Positions 46,140 through 58,449 of a stretch of DNA of 64,000 nt are shown in pieces. The stretch covers positions 37,429 to 101,428 of the forward strand of contig JBCFYV010000237.1 in assembly GCA_039000515.1 (NCBI GenBank), written 5' to 3'. The notes under the pieces were generated by a model. It was not told where the DNA came from. It made no database searches and saw nothing but the letters and a program-made list of their open reading frames with translations. Within the stretch, counting starts at the first letter, position 1. The number at the start of each line of letters is the position of its first letter. A program made the position numbers and the translations under genes. The stretch is from Timema cristinae (lineage: Eukaryota; Arthropoda; Insecta; Phasmatodea; Timematidae).

Positions 46140-47840
46140 GATTTCCACACTCTAACTTATGCAGTATGTATTCCAAATAGTTCCTTATTTATTTGGACTA
46201 GTTCTTTCCTTAGTAGTATTATTTCATATTTGTTCCTAAAATATATTTATTTATTTTGACTCAATCCTTATTTATTCTGACTCGTTTCTTATCAATTCCG
46301 AATCGAACGCCCTCATTTGTTCGGACTCTTCTCTTACTTATTCCAAATCATTCCTTCTTGTTTTTTGTTCTGACTGTTTGAATATTTATTCTGACTATCT
46401 CCCTATTCATAACGATTCGTTCTTTTTGATATTTTGACTCATTCCTAATTATTTACTCAAATTATTTTCTGCTTGTTTATTCTCATTTGTACCTTGTTTT
46501 CAAAATTCCTATTCATTGTATATGTAGATAAAGTCTGTTCAGCATAGGAATTGTTTTCTGAAAGGCCTTTTCCCTGGCAGAAATCTATTATATAGTAGAA
46601 TATGGGTATAAAAAAGACATTTAAGAGAGTAATTCCTAAAGTGAATGGGATATATTGACTCATACAATATTAATTATTATTACTTGATACTTTTCTATTC
46701 TTACTCATTTTATATTTATTCAGATTCAATACGTAATCCATTCTGATCAAATTATTACTTTTACGACTTGTTCCTTATTTAATCTGACTTTTACACTTTT
46801 ATTTCCTCTTTTTTATTCTTTATTTATTCAGACTTGCTCCTTATTTATTCTTACCCGTTTTTGATTTAATGAAACTCGTTCCTCCTAATTATGTCTGACT
46901 CTTTTCATCTTAATTCCTACTTGATCCATATCTATTGTGACACGTTCCTTAATTATTTAAACGCGATACTTCTTATTTACTCTCACAAATTTATTATTAA
47001 TTTTGAATTGTTGATTATTCATTCAGACTTTTTTTTAGTTAAAGAACATCATATAATTATTTTTATACCTATTCGTTCTTTATCTATAACGAGTTACTCT
47101 ATATTTATACCAACTTGATGATATAGTGAGCCAATTTGAAAATACAGCATGTGGATCATTCTTAAGTGTTAACAGAAACATTTTTGGAAAATTTTATAGC
47201 ATAGAACTACAATGACAATGTGGATTAACTCTTGCAGTAAGTCAAAGATATGGGGTGTAATTGTTGCTTAAAATTCATTTCTTGGACTATCATTTAAATT
47301 TCTTCCGCAAGAACCTCAGCGAGGAACATTTTTATTAGAATCTTTTAATAATAAGACAATCTTATTTATTCGGAATATTTTCTAAATCATTCTACTCAAT
47401 ATTTATTTTGACTCAATCTTCGCTATTTATCGCGCCTTGTTATAATTTATGTATGCCAAATTTCTCCCTACTATTTATTCCTACAAGATCTTTATTTATT
47501 TTTATTCGCCCTGTAATGAATCGATGAGTTCATTATTAATTCCAACTAATTCAAACTATATTTTATTTTTCTGACTTAATAATCCAAAATTATTCCGAAT
47601 AATTTCTTAATAATACCGACACTATAATTTATTATTCCTACTAAATCCTCCATTCTTATTCGGTCTTGTCTTTCTTTATTAATTCCAATTCGTCTCTTAT
47701 CTATTCTTACCCATTACTATTTGTTTTAGGAGCCGTTTTTAAGATATTCCAAAAATTTCCTCGTGTATACATGAGTTGATCCGTATTCATTCTAATTCTT
47801 TATTCAACACGTTCCTTATTTATTTTATTTAAATGACTGC
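46140..47840. repeat. Short-period degenerate array, about 21-23 bp unit, interrupted
   Basis: The unit resembles TTCCTTATTTATTCTGACTC. It is dense at 46140-46460, 46670-47110 and 47350-47840, with non-repetitive breaks between. Divergence is high, consistent with an old minisatellite. Short open frames inside it are by-products. Confidence 0.7.
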
Positions 47841-47854
47841 CTGAGTGTCCATAT

Positions 47855-49311
47855 TTACGATAATGCCACAGTATGTACGTAGCTAAGCGGAGAAGGTGTA
47901 TACGACCTGTCCTTACTTGAATTTTCTTCTTGGCGTTGTTTCTTAATGATAGATGGATGAAGTCCTTTAATAAATAGCCTGTTTGGAAGGTGTTTGAATA
48001 AATAAGGGAAGCGTCTGCATATATGAATTAAGGTCCACAAATTTGGTGGCGATCTAAACTCAATTAACCTCATCAGGCTCCTATCCATTGGTGAAGCCTG
48101 ATAGCGCCTTCTCGCCTTTGCATAGGAGCGTGATGAGTGGGGTCTATTGTCAGAAAAAATGAATGAATCCTCAAAAACCCCAGAAGAACGACTTACCAAT
48201 GTATCTCTACCATCCTCTTGAGATGGATTTCTAGAAGATGAGGCTGGTTCCCTGGAAGTGGATGATTCCCTGAAGGGGGCTGGTTCCATGGAGGTGGTTG
48301 ACTGACTGGAGGTGGCTGACTCCGTGGAGGTAGCTGAATCACTGGAGGTGGCTGACTCACTGGAGGTGGCTGACTCACTGGAGGTGGCTGACTCACTAGA
48401 GGTGGCTGACTCACTGGAGGTGGCTGACTCACTGGAGGTGGATGACTTTCTGGAGGTGGCTGACTTTCTGGAGGTGGCTGGTTCCATGGAGGTGGCTGAC
48501 TGACTGGAGGTGGCTGACTCACTGGAGGTGGCTGACTCACTGGAGGTGTCTGACTTTCTGGAGGTGGCTGACTTTCTGGAGGTGGCTGACTGACTGGAGG
48601 TGGCTGACTCCCTGGAGGTGGATGACTTTCTGGAAGTGGCTGACTTTCTGGAGGTGGCTGACTGACTGGAGGTGACTGACTCCCTGGAGGTGGATGACTT
48701 TCTGGAGGTGGCTGACTTTCTGGAGGTTGCTGACTTTCTGGAGTGTGCTGAATTTCTATAGGTGGGTGACTCCTTGAAGGTGGCTGACTCCCTATTGGAT
48801 TTATTTACCAATTGTTCTATTTTGTAATACTCACACGCCTTCATTAAAAGATAACGAGTCTTATCATCGAATACAGATGTTTTCTTCAAGTGGGCAATAG
48901 CTTCTTGAGTCAACATCATGGACTTGGAATGCTCCGTACTGAATGAAGAACCTTGTTGACCTGACACGGAAGGTGGACTGGACCGATTGGACGATCTTAC
49001 AATGTTACCATGGAGGGGAGTTGTTCTTGATGATGACGCTACCAGTTCAAGAGAAGAAGGGTCTTGTTGGCTTAATCCGGAAGGTGGCTGACTTAACGAT
49101 GTTCTCTCAGATGGGTCTTCTTGTCTTGATAGGGATGGTGACTGACTTTCTGACCTATACTTACCATTCCGTTTAAGTTTTCTCTTGTTCTTTTGTACAC
49201 TGGTGGCGGCCGTCAATTCCCCTGGAAAAAAATGTTCATCCCGAACAGGTTGAGTGGACGATGGTAGCCCATCGTCCGGGCACCCAGCGGTGTTAGGAAT
49301 GCCCCTTGTCG
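47855..49311 (-). CDS. Ser/Thr-rich repeat protein ORF, possible terminal exon
   Basis: A minus-strand frame is open from about 49311 to a TAA at 47855, at least 453 codons counted from 49216. A TTTTTTTCCAG acceptor-like site at about 49222 suggests an exon entering one base into a codon. The first 150 residues are basic and Ser-rich, with a helical block (LTQEAIAHLKKTS...YLLMKACEYY). The middle is about 30 tandem hexapeptides of the SATSSE/SATSRK type, from an 18-bp repeat. The C-terminus (about 130 residues) is not repetitive and includes RSYAKARRRYQASPMDRSL, then LIHICRRFPYLFKHLPNRL. I do not recognise the family. The long frame across non-repeat flanks argues for real coding sequence; a transposon origin is not excluded. 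Confidence 0.5.
48230..48795. repeat. 18-bp coding minisatellite
   Basis: The unit GGAGGTGGCTGACTCACT and variants are repeated about 30 times. The period is a multiple of three and free of stops, so several frames on both strands stay open; only the minus-strand frame of 47855-49311 extends well beyond the array. Confidence 0.92.
49256..49277. other. Perfect 9-bp hairpin
   Basis: GGACGATGG, loop TAGC, then CCATCGTCC. It lies about 35 bases upstream (minus strand) of the acceptor-like site of the ORF at 47855-49311, in a locally GC-rich stretch. Confidence 0.7.
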
Positions 49312-50034
49312 CTCATCATCAACTGCAACAAACCGTCACCAGAACAATATTATATTGAGTAAAAAAAAGCTATTTATGCGATGATAAAGTATAAAGCTTG
49401 CATTTACAACTAATGGTTTTATAAAAAAAGGCTAAAAGCTGGTTAGCAAAACGTTTAATAATTTTGCTTATATTTAGAATAATATGAACAGAACTATTTG
49501 ATTGGTAGTTTTTGGAGAACTTATTGTAAAAAAATTGCTACTAAGTACTTCTATACTTAGCTCAATTGAAAAGATTTGAATAACCAATTCCTTCAAAATT
49601 CCCTAACTATAATGATTTCTTAATAAGGACAATAAACGATACTCAATATTTTATATTTTAATTAGACACAAATTCTAAACGTGTTTTAAATAAATCACCA
49701 ATAAATATTACGGTTATTGGAACTTGAGTGAGTTTATATACTCACATGATCATAAGAAATAATTAAACCCAAACAAGATTTATTATTCACTTCTGAAAGT
49801 ATGACATTTGAAAACAGTAAATTTAGGTTTACAAAAGGTATGAATTCCAAACATAAACCACGTGTGTTTTACAAGAAAAAATTCTTTGCTGCAGAAATAA
49901 TGGTTTAATATAATAAATGATCAAATAGTTCATATCTCAAAACAAACAAAAGTTTCCATCTAAATAGGAAAACAAAGTATTAATCAACTGACCCTCAGCT
50001 TTACTCCACATCTTATCTACCAGACAAAACAACT
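49312..50034. other. No gene recognised; AT-rich
   Basis: On the minus strand GTTTGTTGCAG at about 49322-49332 is a second acceptor-like site. Otherwise nothing supports exons. Confidence 0.4.
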
Positions 50035-50215
50035 TAGCTAACAGTATTCGTACCCTATCAACCAGTATATTCATCAAACCGTATTAAATTCCCATCAACC
50101 TTTCTCTATATTAACCCGTATTCACATCCTATCAACTAGTCTCCACATCAACCAGTATCAACATCCTATCAACCAGTGTCCACGCCCTATCATCCATTCT
50201 CCTTATTCTATCAAG
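50035..50215. repeat. Short degenerate tandem repeat
   Basis: CCTATCAACCAGT with variants recurs about every 18-22 bp over about 180 bp. It is non-coding. Confidence 0.6.
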
Positions 50216-50404
50216 GCTGGTAGTTTTTAATTTTGTCCCAGAATAAAATGGTATTATAATTGATTATTTTAGACAAGATCTGCACGAGAAAAATGCAAAC
50301 CCCTTCTGATCCATGCAATTTACGGCTGCCATATTGGAAAAATGGTGAATACAGTGTCTTGTAAGGAATAAAAAATTAAATCAATAAAGGTTTGATGAAG
50401 TCCT

Positions 50405-51345
50405 ATTTCTTTTGCTTATATTTGGCACAGCAACATCTTTCTTTGCGATGACGATAAAGAAAAGGCATCAATTATTTCTTCATTAAGAATTGACTCTAAC
50501 AAGTCTTTCTCTGAAGCTAGAACCATAAGGTTCGAAAGCCATGCATCTCCCATCGCAGACCTGAGCCTGATGTTTTTATTATTCTAACTCGGCTCATAGC
50601 TCTTTCATTTGAACAACTGGTTATGGCCAAAGATAGCAATGTTGTATTGACAACTTTCAATCTATTGAAGACTGAAAAACTAATCAAGCACCCATAAGGT
50701 TTAAAAAAACTTTTGTCACACGGAAACTTTTAATCTGTTAAGGTTCATTTTATGTTTCACTTTAAGACACATCATCAACGTCCACTATTGTTTTCCTTTC
50801 AACATGATCCTTTATCTGAGCTGTGTCTTTAGATTTCTCACTTTTACGAGGAACAAATCATCAATTGATATGCTTGAGTTAATGGCAAAATACATTTCAT
50901 TAGATCTGTTTAACTCTTCACTTACAATAGTGTGGTTCCAATCGTAAAACTCACAAAGGCTTTATATGTTTACAGGGGAAACATTATTTGCGTTGTTTCT
51001 AGAACTCTTGTATATGTGATATAAACCATTTCTTTTACCATGTCTATGCTATGGTTAGAAAGTCTATCTTTTGCAACTTAAATACAATTTAATTTTTTTT
51101 TATTTATCTCAATAATAGGTTCATCTATACCCAATTAATCAATAAGCATTTTTCTTCTTCTAACTTTTTTGTAGCTGAACCATGGACGTAATGATTTTTA
51201 AGAACTTTTTAGCCTCTCACATCACAATAGACCATTCCTCAACCTTTCGCAAGCTACTGATCTGAGTTTTGACATTTATTTATTATAGCTTGTACACCAC
51301 CATAGTCCAATGCCTTACCCTGTAAGCTTACTGTGACGGTATGCA
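50405..51345 (-). pseudogene. hAT-like transposase remnant (C-terminal dimerisation region)
   Basis: Minus-strand translation in changing frames gives pieces typical of the hAT C-terminal dimerisation domain: LSLAITSCSNERAMSRVRII, then LRSAMGDAWLSNLMVLASE and LNEEIIDAF, comparable to the SxxCERSFS and LRSTM...RL..L signature. About 600 bases upstream SLQGKALDYGGVQ resembles a segment that precedes this domain in hAT/ZMYM1-type proteins. Many stops and shifts are present. The family call rests on order and motif resemblance by eye. Confidence 0.5.
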
Positions 51346-51684
51346 TTAGTTTAAGACCAGTGCCTCTTCTAACACTTAATCCCTTAATAATAAAGAATGG
51401 ACATTTAATACTTAAGTAGGCCTAATAAAAACTGATTTATAATACAATTACAAATATATATATATATATATATATATATTACCCAACACATAATTGAATA
51501 TTAATGAACTTATTAAAATAAAATAAATGAGGAAATTAGAACTAAATATAGTAGGGCGAGGGAAAACAAACAAAAAAAACATTAAGGCACACACACATTC
51601 ATATGTCATTATACTCAGATTAACATATATTCAAACTTGATCGGTATAGCAAATAATTTAAAAATAAAACAATGCTCCTAATAG

Positions 51685-52200
51685 CTAAGAACAATATACA
51701 GGTGAGCACAAATGATCTTTACACTTTCGAAAAGTTATAATAAAGGAAAGGTGAACCCGATTAACTGGAAACATTTTCCAGTCGATACAGAAACCCTGGA
51801 AGCTTTTTCGCAGTTTAAAGTGACTCAATATGTGCTCCTCAATTAACACGGCTGAAAACGCTTCGCACACTTTGTTTAGTGTGTCGGCGGTGACGGACTC
51901 AACGATGGCTGTGATTCTCTGCCTCAGCTCCAGCAAAGATCGTGGCAGAGGTGTGACAAATATTTTGTTTTTCACATAACCCAACAACAAGAAAAAGTAT
52001 GGAGTTCAGTCCGGTGATTGAGCTGGCTATCTGCCCCACGACACATCGTCGGTACGGTCACGACCAAGCCAGCTCCCAGATAATATGTTTGTTCAGGTAC
52101 AGCCAAGCGGAAGTGAGGCGGTGCCCCATCTTGATGGAAGATGAATTCGTTTTAATCTTCTTCAAATAGAGGCAGAGGCCAAAAGGTAGGCATGTCGAGG
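51685..52200 (-). pseudogene. Mariner/Tc1-like DDE transposase fragment
   Basis: The minus strand shows FIFHQDGAPPHFRLAV (second catalytic Asp region), then after a frameshift SWLGRDRTDDVSW, an SPD step followed by a stop, and LLLGYVKNKIFVTPLPRSL, the usual C-terminal part of arthropod IS630/Tc1-mariner-class transposases. The final frame runs to 51685 with LRQRITAIVESV. The N-terminal half was not seen. At least two stops and one frameshift make it inactive. Confidence 0.78.
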
Positions 52201-52309
52201 TAGGAATTACCTGTGACTGGTTTTTCTATTAAAAATAAGGTTGCTTAAACCTTCACCCTCAATATAGAAGAGAACACATTCACTTTGGGGTAATCTCTCA
52301 CCTGATAGT

Positions 52310-52510
52310 TGTGTACATGTTTAGTAACAACTGATGGTAATGTAAATAGAGACAACATTATGTGAGTAGTAACAACATATGGTAATATAAATATAGACAA
52401 CACTATTTGTGTGTAGTAACAACTAATGGAAACGTAAATTCAAACAACATTGTTTGATTAGTAATAACGTCATTGTATTGTAAATACAGACAACATTGTT
52501 TGTGTTATTT
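52310..52510. repeat. Tandem repeat, about 50-57 bp unit, four units
   Basis: TAGTAACAACTGATGGTAAT, then GTAAATAGAGACAACATT, recurs four times with drift. A weak fifth echo is near 52905. Confidence 0.7.
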
Positions 52511-53010
52511 TATCCTATCGATGTAACTATAATATTATACACTTTCTTGAATAGCATTTTGTACATTCATATTTGTCGTATATGTACTTAGCTTTAGACA
52601 TGTCTTAAAGCACAGTCTGTCTTAAAAAAAAAAAAATTACTTAATTACTTTCGAGTACTGACACATTTAAGTGTTTATACGACTATTTCATTTCTAATTA
52701 TTTATTTTAGATAACAAAGTATCTCTTTACTTATTAATCTGGCAAACTTTTCTTAATGGGGAAATCTTCCTAGGCAATCATCTTTGCATTTACTTCAAAT
52801 AAACTAAACAAAATTTAATTGTACAATAAATAAAATATAAATAAATAGAATAATTTTTGTTTGTTTAAACTATTTTTGATTATACTTTGTTCAGATAACA
52901 TTGAATTTGTAAAAACTTGATGTTCATGTAAGTACAGATAATATTATATGTGTAGCAACAATTTGATGTAAAAAATCTAAATATCTTATTGATGCAACTT
53001 TGTGACTTAC
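52511..53010. other. AT-rich spacer, possible intron
   Basis: No gene recognised. If the exon at 53011-53115 is real, this is the start of its first intron on the minus strand. Confidence 0.4.
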
Positions 53011-53115
53011 CGTGGCGTAAATCTCGGCGAACCAGGCGTGCCCGGAACTGCGAAACGCTCCACGGACACGCCGGCCTAGCCCTCCGCAAAATCCACTGAA
53101 ACATCCTTGGCTCAT
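53011..53115 (-). CDS. Possible first coding exon, unassigned
   Basis: On the minus strand an ATG in good context (CCAAAATGAGCC) at 53113-53115 opens exactly 35 codons that end at a consensus donor, ACG followed by GTAAGT, at 53010. GC content rises sharply just at this ATG and falls after the donor, which supports this frame over a longer overlapping one starting at 53170. The peptide begins MSQGCFSGFCGGLGRR and is Gly-, Arg- and Cys-rich. I recognise no family. It could be the first exon of a gene ending in 47855-49311 on the same strand, but the phases need at least one more exon between them, and none was found. Confidence 0.4.
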
Positions 53116-53170
53116 TTTGGTTTAATAATTGATTTAACTTAATTTCTTTCTCACAATCACAAATTGACAT

Positions 53171-53959
53171 CTTTAATGGAGCTCCGAAAAGACACCACTA
53201 AGATTTATTATATTGCTATGCGACGGCTATAATTGTAATAAACAATTGAATTTATAGAGAAAAGCACTCTGAGTAGTTCTGGGGGTAGAATGACATCGAT
53301 ATAAGTAATGAATACCCACAATATGCCATTGTGGGGGTATTACGTCATAGCTTACAATTATTTAATATGGAGAAAATTGAATTTTAAACGTTAATACGTA
53401 TGCATTTACAACTAAATAAATTATTAAAGGAATGTTTATGTAATCATTAAAGCTTAAAATGTCCGAATATTAAAGTGAAAGTCCATAAAAATAACACAAA
53501 TTTAATTAATCACCACCTAAGTATGGAAAGTTTTGGCGGCAACTCGAAATCGAAGCGTCCTACCAAAATGATGTTAAGGCAATATTAGATGTCATTATAA
53601 GATAGATACTTCCCTAATTAAAACGAACTATTGTGTAATAGTTGCAAAGTAATAAATATTGCTACATCATTATTACATGTTTATTGTAACACAATGTATT
53701 AATAGTTTTTGTTTATGTACACTTATGAAATATTATAATAAGTGGCGGTGAATCTTATTTGTGTGTGGAAAGTTGAGGGTGTAGATTTAAAGACTTTATT
53801 TATATTATCGAATACCCTTCCCCTTTCTTCCCAGAGCTGTAGATCTTAGACCAAGGTGGTGAGGCCAGGGGGTGGTGTAAAAAAAAGAGATATTGATCTA
53901 AACTGCCCAAATAGAAGACCATAGAAATAGACCGTTTGCGCTATTATTATTTTAGGACC
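53171..53959. other. No gene recognised
   Basis: The stretch is AT-rich. It would be upstream of the possible exon on the minus strand and so could hold a promoter, but no clear core element was seen. Confidence 0.4.
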
Positions 53960-54640
53960 ATCACCTAAATTTCTGGAATGACATAATTTTTATAAGAGGG
54001 CTTGTGCCCCTTTCTCCATATGTCTATATCTGAAGTTCACACTCTATCGAAGAGAGAGAAGTATTTATCACCGTTATTAATTAAATAGGTGAATCGTCAT
54101 TCTGAAATGTGTTGGTGAGAGAAATTCTTTCACTTTAATAAGGGGGGTTTCCACCCCCAGGGCACAACACATTTGAAAATTATGAAGATGTGATTTCTTA
54201 GTTAAATTGTCTTGTTTGGAAATACTTTAAATATAAAAGTGTTTTTGAAAAAATCTAAATGTAAGGGTGGAGTTTGAGGGGGGGGCTTATCTTCCCGCGT
54301 GCACAACTCATCCAAAAAATTAAGTGGTAGGGTTTTCTTTGATAAAATCATTTAGGATGGACACACTTTCAATAGAAAAGTGGTGTCTAAGAAAATTTGA
54401 CTTTTAGAGGGCTTTGTCCCCCGGGTGCAATTACTCATCAAAAAATGATGTAAATGGGATTTATTTGCTAAAATTGTTTAGGATGAACACACTTCAAAAG
54501 GACAATTGTTTTATGGAATAGTTATAATTTGGGGGTTTTATACCTCCGAGTCACAACTTTTCAGCTAAAAATTGATTGATATTTAATATATTCGCTAGCA
54601 TTCTTATGGTTGGACACACCTTAGATATAAGAGTTATTTG
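53960..54640. repeat. Tandem array, about 125-138 bp unit, four to five units
   Basis: Units share AAGGGGGGTTT-type G runs, CACAACTCATC.AAAAAAT, then TAAAATCATTTAGGATGGAC and ACACTTTCAATA. Equivalent points are at about 54220, 54358, 54489 and 54613. Confidence 0.7.
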
Positions 54641-55664
54641 AATTTATTACAATGGTAAACCCTGACACGCTGGCGGTGAGGCCATTGAAACTTCACCAGA
54701 AAATATCTACTATTTAAAGCTATTTTATATTTTCACTGCAATTAAATAAAGCACCTAAAAAGCAAAGAAAAAATCTTAACTTGAATTATTATTGAATAAA
54801 TAAGCCAAGTTTTATGTACTATCATTGTAGTATGAGTAAGAAAACCAAGTGACTACCTTTCTTGTCATTGTATTGATGTTGCATGATGAGAACTGCTAGT
54901 TAAATACGTTAAGGGTTAAAATGAAACTATTTTTAATGTTATTTTGAGTAGTTCCACCCCCAACTCCAATAAACACATTTTTTACAGTAAAGTAGAAACC
55001 AACATAACAAAAAACAAAAGAGTAAAATGTTATAATATTGCAATAGTAGACAAAATATTAATTTCCAATTTCCAAAATTCATAGCACCGATTAATTTAAT
55101 TACAGATAGATAATCAAATACTGTCAAATGTGGATGCTTTGTTACAGAAAACACCATATTTGTCAAATATTTTCTAAACTAAGCCGTGTACAATCATGGT
55201 TGTATTTTTAAAACCATAGGACAAGTTTAATCTATCAATATATTAGTAATTAAAAAATGGAGATGTCAATTTTTACCTGATAATAATTTTGTACGCCTTT
55301 TCAAAGTAACCCCGTAGGTTACTTTGAACACATATTTAAAAGTATTGCGACAGACACACTATTTCAGTTAAGACTTTGTTTAGTAAATAGCTGAATAGAA
55401 GGGAATTTGATGAACATTTTGCTATAATTGACCTATATATAGACTTTGATTAAAAATAAATTGATCAGGATCAAGAAAATTGAGCGACCTACCTGATTTT
55501 CCACAAACTGTTTTATTAAACATAATGTAACTAAACAACTTTTTGGGTAGATTTTTTTTCCGTTTTCTTAAAATTATAAAATTCAAGCTCTAAGCTATAT
55601 GCTAGATGTTCTCATTTCACTGTCAATCCTTAATCCAAGTTCAAACCAGCAAATGCTATGTTAA
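54641..55664. other. No gene recognised; AT-rich
   Basis: At about 55300-55325 TAACCCCGTAGGTTACTTTG forms a short imperfect palindrome. Nothing else is visible. Confidence 0.4.
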
Positions 55665-56335
55665 AATTCATATTGTCACTATTGTTTACTGTGGGCTCTG
55701 GCGGTACTTGAATGATATCTTATTCTTCAATATCATCACGGTCTTCAATATATGGCCAAATAAAACCACCGAGAGTATCTGTGGTAAATTTAACTATGAA
55801 CCCAGTTGGAATTTGTTCTCTCACCTGTCCAACAAAATGTTTCTTAATCTTCTTCAATAAATGTTGAACATGTACCCCGGAAGTTAATTTTACTGGTAAA
55901 ACACTAGGTCTTGATTCAGATGACAAAATAGAAACATTCATAAATGGTTCTACATCGGACGACATATCGGAGTCTTCAGCATCAGAGCTAGATGGAATAT
56001 CACAAGTGGAAGTTTTTTTACTTTGGTTTTTTTTTATTACCAGCCACTGTGGAGGCACCAAAAGTCTTGACATTTATTGATTTTTTGTACTCCTCAAAAC
56101 CAATACTGCAGCCCGGTTCTACAAATAAATTTGTCCTTTTTGATGCCCTTGCTTTTGGACCCTTGCGCAGTTCACTTACTTAGGATTGTCATTAAAACCT
56201 TTTCCATTGTCATAGGAGAAGTATGAGCCTGGTCAAGATCATCTTCGAAGTTTGGGCTTTTCTCAGCAGTTGCTGCAGGATCAGGAAGCTTATTCAAAAC
56301 ACGTTCTCTACCAAATGGTCTAATACCAGGGCAAG
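55665..56335 (-). pseudogene. Tigger-like transposase C-terminal fragment
   Basis: The minus strand encodes the region after the catalytic core of a CENP-B/Tigger-type transposase: GIRPFGRERVLNKLPDP, then, after a shift, ELRKGPKARASKRTN, a Ser/Asp/Glu-rich linker (SSSDAEDSDMSSD), and KKHFVGQV, a module found at the C-terminus of related transposases. The frame changes near 56180 and in an A-run near 56035, with a stop near 55720. It is distinct from the element at 11293-14460, which ends in a PHD-like finger. No inverted ends were found. Confidence 0.7.
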
Positions 56336-58420
56336 TATTGACATTATACTGTCTTTTGCTTTAGGTAAACACCCACAACATAATGTGTGCAAACGAGGGG
56401 ACCTCAGTAGGATATGATTTTTATACACTTGGTGTACATATTACTTAATTACATGATAAATAAACTCATACGAATAAGTCAAAAAATTAATTTCATAAAG
56501 TTGCCGCTTTGAGGTTACTCCTACGAAGCTATAGCGGATGAAACAAGAATTTTACTTTTATTGCGACGTCATTTGTACCCACAACGTTTGAGCTGGGCTC
56601 AACCAAAAAACTATGTGGCCGTGACGTCACTAAAGGTAGAGGTAATCAATTGTTTATTGTTGTTTACGTTTAAGCTAACTTATCCACGATGAAATAACTA
56701 GTATCAATAGCTATGAAACTGGAAAATAAATTTAAAATATTTTTATATTTGGTAAAATAAAAAAAAATAGTATGATAGTCATTAAACCTACAAATTTGGT
56801 TGAATATTCATTATTTTGGGACATTGTTTTCTACTTATAGTAGAGAAAATGAAACCTATATTTTGTGACCAAAATAATTAAGAAAATAAAAAGCACTAGC
56901 GGAGATTTATGATATGTTTTAATGTATTTTATTGTAAAATATGTATACTAGAAAATGTTTTCTTTGTAAAAATTGTGCTCTAACAGAAGTGTTTTTATTT
57001 TGCTTGTAAAATGATTGTGTTAATTATAATATACATAATAATGGTATATGTGAGTTTTGTATTGGTGCTCCTTGATTCTTTTTATCATTGATACTTTAAA
57101 ACAAGGGTTACTAATCTATAGAGTAGCGCTGAGGACAGTATTTTTTTTTATAGACAGTTCACCTTAATTAGGGTGGAGAGAGAAGACTGTGACAAATCGC
57201 ATTTGAAAATCAACCCTTGCCGAATGGAGCTGAGATTGGAACTTTGACCTTCCAGTCAACGGCAGTACAGTCTATTGATGCCTTAGACAATATGACCACC
57301 CATATGCACCGGTATTGGTAAGGGTTACATGGGTGGCATGAGTACACTCTTCCCTCATAGTTTTCTTAAGGCCGCGGGCTCGATTTCTGGTCTAGTTGTA
57401 ATTTATTAATTAATTTAAATGAATATGTATGCATATAACATAGACCTGCTATTTAACCACTATTTCTCTCAACACAACACAACACATGTTTGTTACGTTG
57501 TGTTTACAGTATAGTGGGATTCTGAAAGGAAGAACATTATTTAACCGTTACTAAAACCATTTTAATACTCTTACGTCAAGTCATGTGATCTGCATCTGTA
57601 AATTTTGATAGATATTTTTAAACTAACATTCATAATTTAGTAAAATGTTATAAATGTTGAGCGCAGAATAATGTTTAGAATTGTATTATACTCGGTTCCT
57701 TCAATGCAATATTTCCCCGAAACGGTGGTTCACTCCACTTAACGTGACGAGCTCTCATCACAAGAAATTGATCAAAGCCATTCACCATGACAACAGCAGT
57801 AGAGCGACATGATCACCATTACTCTGTATTCACACGACCACTGCTATATAAACTATATTGGTCAGGTTCTTGCAGGGGTTAAATTCTGGAATGGGGGTTG
57901 GTGATGGGGATGATCCCCTCCCCCCCCCCCCTCATGCCAGCATTAAAATAATCAAATGCATTGAAACTCACACCTTAATATTGTGAAGAATGACAAACAC
58001 CTACCTTAGTTCTAATGTGCAGAAAATCTGGCAGCTTGAAACAATAATTCCCCAGTAATTATATTACTGAGTTTAGTAAGATAATAAATTGATAACCAAT
58101 TATTTATATGAAAATACACATTTTTTCTAAAACATTTTATGCAAATATAGGTCCTATATTTTTATTCATTTCTATTGAGTCAATGATTTATTATTACATT
58201 TTTTTGTTTTATTTACAAAGACTTTTTTATTATTATGATTATTAATTAATATTTTGTATAAATTAGCAATATTATTAATAATAAAATTACTATAAATTAA
58301 AATCTTGATTATTAAAAATTATTAAATATATACTTAAAGAAGCCTAATGCAAACAAATACCTCCTTTTCCCGACGACCGGAGCCTTTAGGTTCTCGTCGC
58401 AGTCCATTCAACAATCATAA
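56336..58420. other. No gene recognised
   Basis: The first kilobase is AT-rich. A patch at about 57325-57400 (GGGTTACATGGGTGGCATGA, then GGGCTCGATTTCTGGTC) looks like a degraded tRNA-like SINE head. At about 57700-57930 a GC-richer stretch ends in a C-run, with no motif in any frame. Confidence 0.4.
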
Positions 58421-58449
58421 AGTTTATAAAGCGAACGGGTAGTAAGACG
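58421..58449 (+). repeat. SINE tail fragment directly before a SINE
   Basis: AAGCGAACGGGTAGTAAGAC followed by GCG is the shared SINE tail. The next SINE head starts immediately after it. Confidence 0.7.

Noticed and set aside
48312..48675. Plus-strand and alternative minus-strand open frames in the 18-bp repeat
   Set aside because: The period is divisible by three and free of stops, so several frames stay open by chance. They end close to the array edges, unlike the frame of 47855-49311.
48230..48795. Possible CRISPR-like array
   Set aside because: Units are directly adjacent with no spacers, and the sequence is animal DNA.
52880..53170. Longer overlapping frame starting at the upstream ATG (53170)
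   Set aside because: Its first 18 codons lie in AT-rich sequence and it runs past the consensus donor into AT-rich sequence. The frame starting at 53115 fits the GC change better.
54950..55166. Hydrophobic minus-strand ORF (54939-55166) as a membrane protein
   Set aside because: The Phe/Leu/Cys-rich run reflects AT-rich sequence; no start context or conservation evidence.
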